Source: Dethiobacter sp.
GTDB taxonomy: Bacteria > Bacillota > Dethiobacteria > Dethiobacterales > Dethiobacteraceae
NCBI GenBank assembly: GCA_020725465.1
Contig: DYEY01000077.1
Location: forward strand, 1 to 64,000
Direction of reading: 5' to 3'
Length of the DNA stretch: 64,000 nucleotides
In this document: positions 60,163-64,000 of the stretch, piece by piece
Layout of the letters: every line of letters begins with the position of its first letter
How positions within the stretch are numbered: the first letter of the stretch is position 1
Notes under the pieces: generated by a model
Seen by the model: the letters and a program-made list of their open reading frames with translations, nothing else
Told to the model about the DNA's origin: nothing
Databases searched by the model: none
Program-made: the position numbers and the translations under genes

Positions 60163-62794
60163 AAACGTTTACCTGTTCAGTGAAGGCAAAGCGGAGATGC
60201 GGGAGCTGCTGGGGGGCAAAGGCGCCAACCTGGCCGAAATGACCAGGATCGGCCTGCCTGTACCTCCCGGTTTTACGGTAACAACGGAAGCCTGCCGCGA
60301 ATATTTCAGCCGCGGCGGCGGGATCTGGGCGGAACTGGAGGAAGAAGTGAAGGCGGCTCTTGGCCGGCTGGAAGAACAGACTGGTAAACGCTTCGGCTGC
60401 CGCGACAACCCCTTGCTTATTTCTGTCCGCTCCGGCTCGGTCTTCTCCATGCCCGGCATGATGGATACCATCCTTAACCTGGGTTTAAACGACGAAACGG
60501 TGCAGGGCCTTGCCAAAGTTTCAGGCAACGAGCGCTTTGCCTACGACTGCTACCGCCGCTTTATCCAGATGTTTGCCGATGTGGTGCTCAAGGTGGAACA
60601 CTTTAACTTTGAAATGGCACTGGAAAACAAAAAAAAGGCGCTGGGGGTCAGGTACGATACAGAACTGGACGCCTCCGCGCTGAAAGAGCTGGTCAGCGAA
60701 TACAAGAAAATTGTGGCCCGCGAAACCAGAAAACAGTTTCCGGAGGAACCGGTGAACCAGCTTATGCTGTCCATACAGGCGGTTTTTGATTCCTGGAATA
60801 ACCACCGTGCCGTCGTCTACCGCCAGATCAACAACCTACCTGACCATTTGGGGACGGCAGTCAACATCCAGGCCATGGTTTTTGGCAACCTGGGTGAAGA
60901 CAGCGGCACCGGTGTGGCTTTTACCCGCAACCCCTCTGACGGCACCAACGAGTTATACGGGGAATTCCTGATCAACGCCCAGGGTGAAGACGTGGTGGCC
61001 GGCATCCGCACCCCCTTGCCCATTGCCCGGATGGCTGACTACATGCCCGAGGCGTACCGCCAGCTTACCCGCCTTTGCCGCCTGCTGGAGGAACACTACC
61101 GCGATGTCCAGGACATCGAATTCACCGTGGAAAAGAACCGCCTTTACCTGTTGCAGACCAGGGCAGGGAAAAGGACCGCCAACGCTGCGGTTAAAATAGC
61201 GGTGGATATGGCCGACCTCGGCCTTATTTCCCGGGAAGAAGCGCTCCTGCGCGTCAATCCCGCGCAGTTAAGCCAGCTGTTGCACCGGCGTATTGACCCG
61301 GCGGCCCGCCTTGATATCATCGCCAGAGGACTGCCCGCTTCTCCCGGCGCGGCCACCGGCCGGGTGGTTTTTCAGGCCGACGATGCCGAGCGCCTGGGCG
61401 GGGAAGGGGAGAAAGTTATCCTGGTGCGGCCGGAAACAACCCCGGATGATATCCACGGTATCGTGGCTGCCCAGGGTATACTGACTTCCCGGGGGGGTAT
61501 GACCAGCCATGCGGCGGTGGTAGCCCGGGGCATGGGCAAGCCCTGTGTATCCGGCTGCGAGGAGCTTGAAATTGACCTGGCGGCCAGGCAGTTTACCGCC
61601 GCCGGCCGCCGGTTTAAAGAGGGCGACCTGATTTCCATCGACGGCTCCGGCGGGCAGGTGATTGCCGGCGCGGTGCCGCTCATTGACCCGGTGTTGAGTG
61701 ATGAATTCACCCGGTTGCTGACTTGGGCCGACGAAAAAAGGAGACTTGGCGTCCGCTCCAACGCCGACACCCCCGAAGATGCCCGTAAAGCCCGTGAATT
61801 TGGGGCGGAGGGTATCGGACTCTGCCGGACGGAGCATATGTTCATGTCCCAGGACCGGCTGCCGGTGGTGCAGCAGATGATACTGGCCAAGACGCCGGAA
61901 GAACGCAGGCAGGCGCTGGATAAGCTGCTCCCCATGCAGCAGGGGGACTTTACGGCTATTTTTGAAGCCATGGCCGGATTCCCCGTCACCATCCGGCTAC
62001 TCGACCCGCCGCTTCATGAATTCCTCCCCAAGTTTGAAGACCTCCTGGTAGAAGTGACCCTGCTAAAAGAACGGAAAGGCGACCCGCAGCTGCTAAAGGA
62101 GAAGGAAGAGCTGCTGCGCAGCGTCCGCACCCACCAGGAGTTTAACCCCATGCTGGGGCACCGTGGCTGCCGTCTCGGGCTGGTAACACCGGAAATATAC
62201 CGGATGCAGGCGGTTGCCATCTTCCGGGCCGCCGCCGGCCTTATCAGGCGCGGCATTCCGGTCAGGCCGGAGGTTATGATCCCCCTGGTCGGCCACGAAA
62301 ACGAGCTAAAGCCCCTGCGGGCCCTGGTGGAAGAAGCCGCCGCCGGTGTTATGGCCGAAACCGGTGTCCGGATAGAATACCTGGTGGGTACCATGATAGA
62401 GTTGCCCCGTGCCTGTGTGGCCGCCGGCCGGATCGCTGCCCATGCTGACTTCTTCTCTTTTGGCACCAACGACCTGACCCAGACCACCTTCGGCTTTTCC
62501 CGGGACGACGCTGAAGGCAAATTCCTGCTTTCTTACCTGCAGCAGAAAATACTGCCCAATAATCCTTTTGAAGTGCTGGACCGGGAAGGGGTGGGAGAGC
62601 TGGTGACAATGGCTGCAGACCGGGGCCGCGCCGCCCGCCCGGAAATCAAGCTCGGTGTCTGCGGCGAGCACGGCGGCGAACCCTCTTCCATCGGGTTTTT
62701 CCACCAGGCCGGACTGCACTATGTCTCCTGCTCACCATACCGGGTACCGGTGGCCCGCCTGGCGGCGGCCCAAGCCGCCCTGATGCACAGGTAA
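60152..62794 (+). CDS. ppdK: Pyruvate, phosphate dikinase
   Basis: Interconverts pyruvate + ATP + Pi and PEP + AMP + PPi. The 880-residue product has the ATP-grasp domain ([20 protein letters not shown]), the swivelling phosphohistidine domain with the catalytic His and regulatory Thr in [20 protein letters not shown], and the C-terminal PEP/pyruvate barrel with [16 protein letters not shown] and the catalytic Cys in [11 protein letters not shown]. Normal length. GTG start at 60152 with AGGGAGG 9 nt upstream, overlapping ppsR. The Thr target of PpsR is present. Typical of anaerobes with PPi-linked glycolysis. Confidence 0.97.
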   Translation: MAAKNVYLFSEGKAEMRELLGGKGANLAEMTRIGLPVPPGFTVTTEACREYFSRGGGIWAELEEEVKAALGRLEEQTGKRFGCRDNPLLISVRSGSVFSMPGMMDTILNLGLNDETVQGLAKVSGNERFAYDCYRRFIQMFADVVLKVEHFNFEMALENKKKALGVRYDTELDASALKELVSEYKKIVARETRKQFPEEPVNQLMLSIQAVFDSWNNHRAVVYRQINNLPDHLGTAVNIQAMVFGNLGEDSGTGVAFTRNPSDGTNELYGEFLINAQGEDVVAGIRTPLPIARMADYMPEAYRQLTRLCRLLEEHYRDVQDIEFTVEKNRLYLLQTRAGKRTANAAVKIAVDMADLGLISREEALLRVNPAQLSQLLHRRIDPAARLDIIARGLPASPGAATGRVVFQADDAERLGGEGEKVILVRPETTPDDIHGIVAAQGILTSRGGMTSHAAVVARGMGKPCVSGCEELEIDLAARQFTAAGRRFKEGDLISIDGSGGQVIAGAVPLIDPVLSDEFTRLLTWADEKRRLGVRSNADTPEDARKAREFGAEGIGLCRTEHMFMSQDRLPVVQQMILAKTPEERRQALDKLLPMQQGDFTAIFEAMAGFPVTIRLLDPPLHEFLPKFEDLLVEVTLLKERKGDPQLLKEKEELLRSVRTHQEFNPMLGHRGCRLGLVTPEIYRMQAVAIFRAAAGLIRRGIPVRPEVMIPLVGHENELKPLRALVEEAAAGVMAETGVRIEYLVGTMIELPRACVAAGRIAAHADFFSFGTNDLTQTTFGFSRDDAEGKFLLSYLQQKILPNNPFEVLDREGVGELVTMAADRGRAARPEIKLGVCGEHGGEPSSIGFFHQAGLHYVSCSPYRVPVARLAAAQAALMHR

Positions 62795-62822
62795 ACTCTC
62801 CGGTATACTGCTTATTGTCCGC

Positions 62823-63977
62823 TTACCTGCCGGCGCGGGTAAAAATGCTGGTAATCAGACGTACCAGGCCGCGGAAGAAACGTACCAGGACATTGGCGCG
62901 TTCCACTTCTTCAGCGGTAACAGCCGTGGCTGTTGCCAGTACCTCTCCGTCCAGGCGCACTTCCAGCCGACCCACTTCCCGGCCTGCTGCCACCGGTGCC
63001 TCCAGCACCCTTTTTTCGGTAACCACCAGCTCCAGATCACCCTGGCGGCCGGCAGGAACCACCACCGGCACTTCTTCACCCACTGTCAGTGCCGTGGTAA
63101 CTTCCCGGCCGCCTCTTACTTCCGCTTCCCCCACTGTGTCACCGGGCTTGGCTGCCACCACCAGCCGAAAATCACGGAACCCATGATTAAGCAGTTCGCT
63201 GCTGGCTTTCAGGCGCGCTTGGTCGCTTTCGGTACGCAGGACCACTGAAATCATCCTGACTCCTTCCTGCTCGGCGGTGCCCACCAGGCAGTATCCGGCC
63301 TCGTTGGTCCAGCCTGTTTTCAGGCCGTCGGCCCCGGGATAGCGCCCCAGCAGCGGGTTTCGGTTGGCTTGCCTGATATTGTTGTGGGTAAGCTCCCGCT
63401 GTGATTCTATTTCCAGTATTTTCGGGTGGTTCATTATCAGGTACCGGGCCAGCACGGCCATATCGCGGGCGCTCATCTCGTGGCCGGGGGCAGGCAGGCC
63501 GTGCGAATTGTGAAAACGGGTGCGGGTCAGGCCAAGCTCACCGGCCTTTTCATTCATAAGGCGGACAAAAGCTTCTTCGCTGCCTGCCAGGTGCTCGGCC
63601 ACCGCTACGCTGGCATCATTTCCGGATACCACTGAAACGCCGGTGACCAAATCACCGAACATTACCCGGGTGTTTACCCCGATATACATTTTGGAGCCTT
63701 CCATGCGCCAGGCCTTCTCGGATATCAACACCTGATCCTCCCAGCTTACCCGGCCAGCCTCCAGCGCCTCAAAAGCCAAAAGCAGGGTCATCAGCTTGGT
63801 GATACTGGCCGGCGGTAACGGCAGGTCGGCGTTCTTCTCAAACAGTACCTGCCCGGTGGAGAATTCCATAAGAAGGGCTGCCCCGGCTTCCACGTCAAAG
63901 GCGGGGGCGCCAAAGACTGCAGCGGGTACAAGGAGAAGAGCGAAGATAAGGACTGTGGCCAGAAGTCTTTTGTGCAT
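62823..63977 (-). CDS. D-alanyl-D-alanine carboxypeptidase (PBP5/DacF type)
   Basis: A low-molecular-weight penicillin-binding protein that trims peptidoglycan pentapeptides. The 384-residue product has a signal peptide (LLATVLIFALLLVPAAVFGA), catalytic SxxK in PPASITKLMTL, SGN in VVSGNDASVAVAEHLAG and KTG in DGLKTGWTNEAG, followed by the PBP5 C-terminal beta domain and an end helix for membrane attachment (VLVRFFRGLVRLITSIF). All active-site residues are present. It resembles both DacB and DacF of spore formers, which set cortex cross-linking; the choice cannot be made here. GGAGGAAGCAAC precedes the ATG. It converges with ppdK. Confidence 0.94.
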   Translation of the reverse strand: MHKRLLATVLIFALLLVPAAVFGAPAFDVEAGAALLMEFSTGQVLFEKNADLPLPPASITKLMTLLLAFEALEAGRVSWEDQVLISEKAWRMEGSKMYIGVNTRVMFGDLVTGVSVVSGNDASVAVAEHLAGSEEAFVRLMNEKAGELGLTRTRFHNSHGLPAPGHEMSARDMAVLARYLIMNHPKILEIESQRELTHNNIRQANRNPLLGRYPGADGLKTGWTNEAGYCLVGTAEQEGVRMISVVLRTESDQARLKASSELLNHGFRDFRLVVAAKPGDTVGEAEVRGGREVTTALTVGEEVPVVVPAGRQGDLELVVTEKRVLEAPVAAGREVGRLEVRLDGEVLATATAVTAEEVERANVLVRFFRGLVRLITSIFTRAGR

Positions 63978-64000
63978 GTTGCTTCCTCCGTTAAATTTAT

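Overview
The window looks like the chromosome of an endospore-forming, GC-rich member of the Clostridia, most like the Desulfotomaculum/Pelotomaculum (Peptococcaceae) group; the genus cannot be fixed by eye. The reasons are the sporulation and germination genes (gerABC, gpr, spoIIP, yqfC/yqfD, a dacF-type carboxypeptidase), a perfect CIRCE element before hrcA, a glycyl T-box before glyQS, and near-complete agreement with the comEA-to-yqfL gene order of Bacillus subtilis. TTG and GTG start codons behind good Shine-Dalgarno sequences are unusually common, so many starts given here lie inside longer open frames.

Layout. 1-928: the 3' end of leuS. 1032-1601: comEA. 1605-5910 (minus): a spore germinant receptor operon gerA-gerB-gerC plus a small two-helix protein. 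6033-12614: UPF0182 membrane protein, a REP-like repeat, rnhA, a DUF4349 lipoprotein and comEC. 12685-22612: an alpha-glucan module (GT4 glycosyltransferase, nucleotidyltransferase fused to a degenerate phosphomannomutase domain, GH57 branching enzyme, DUF4912 protein, GH57 4-alpha-glucanotransferase, a third GH57 enzyme). 22748-26354: holA, then feoA/feoB with Fur-box-like sites, then a Cys-rich mini-gene flanked by an 18-bp inverted repeat. 26353-29616: rpsT, a holin-like membrane protein, gpr, spoIIP and a small protein. 29727-37454: the heat-shock operon hrcA-grpE-dnaK-dnaJ-prmA-rsmE-mtaB.

37490-41842 is accessory. On the minus strand, a histidine kinase, a stand-alone six-helix-like membrane protein, agrB and a 44-codon agrD form an Agr-type peptide signalling locus. 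Beyond it lie a divergent membrane-anchored protein and a two-P-loop ATPase with a sigma-K/E-like promoter. 42157-56489 returns to the conserved backbone: hit, rpsU, nfeD, floA, a proline-rich protein, yqfC, yqfD, phoH, pgpH, ybeY, dgkA, a DUF881 protein, cdd, era, recO, a DUF4342 protein and T-box-glyQ; glyS follows. 58662-62794 is ccpN-ppsR-ppdK, a unit for control of pyruvate/PEP interconversion. 62823-63977 (minus) is a D-Ala-D-Ala carboxypeptidase.

The least ordinary parts are the Agr locus, the GH57-based alpha-glucan cluster, the repeat-flanked Cys-rich gene and the putative sporulation ATPase. No tRNA, rRNA, CRISPR array, transposase or prophage gene was seen. All promoter, operator and terminator calls were made by eye from motif matches.
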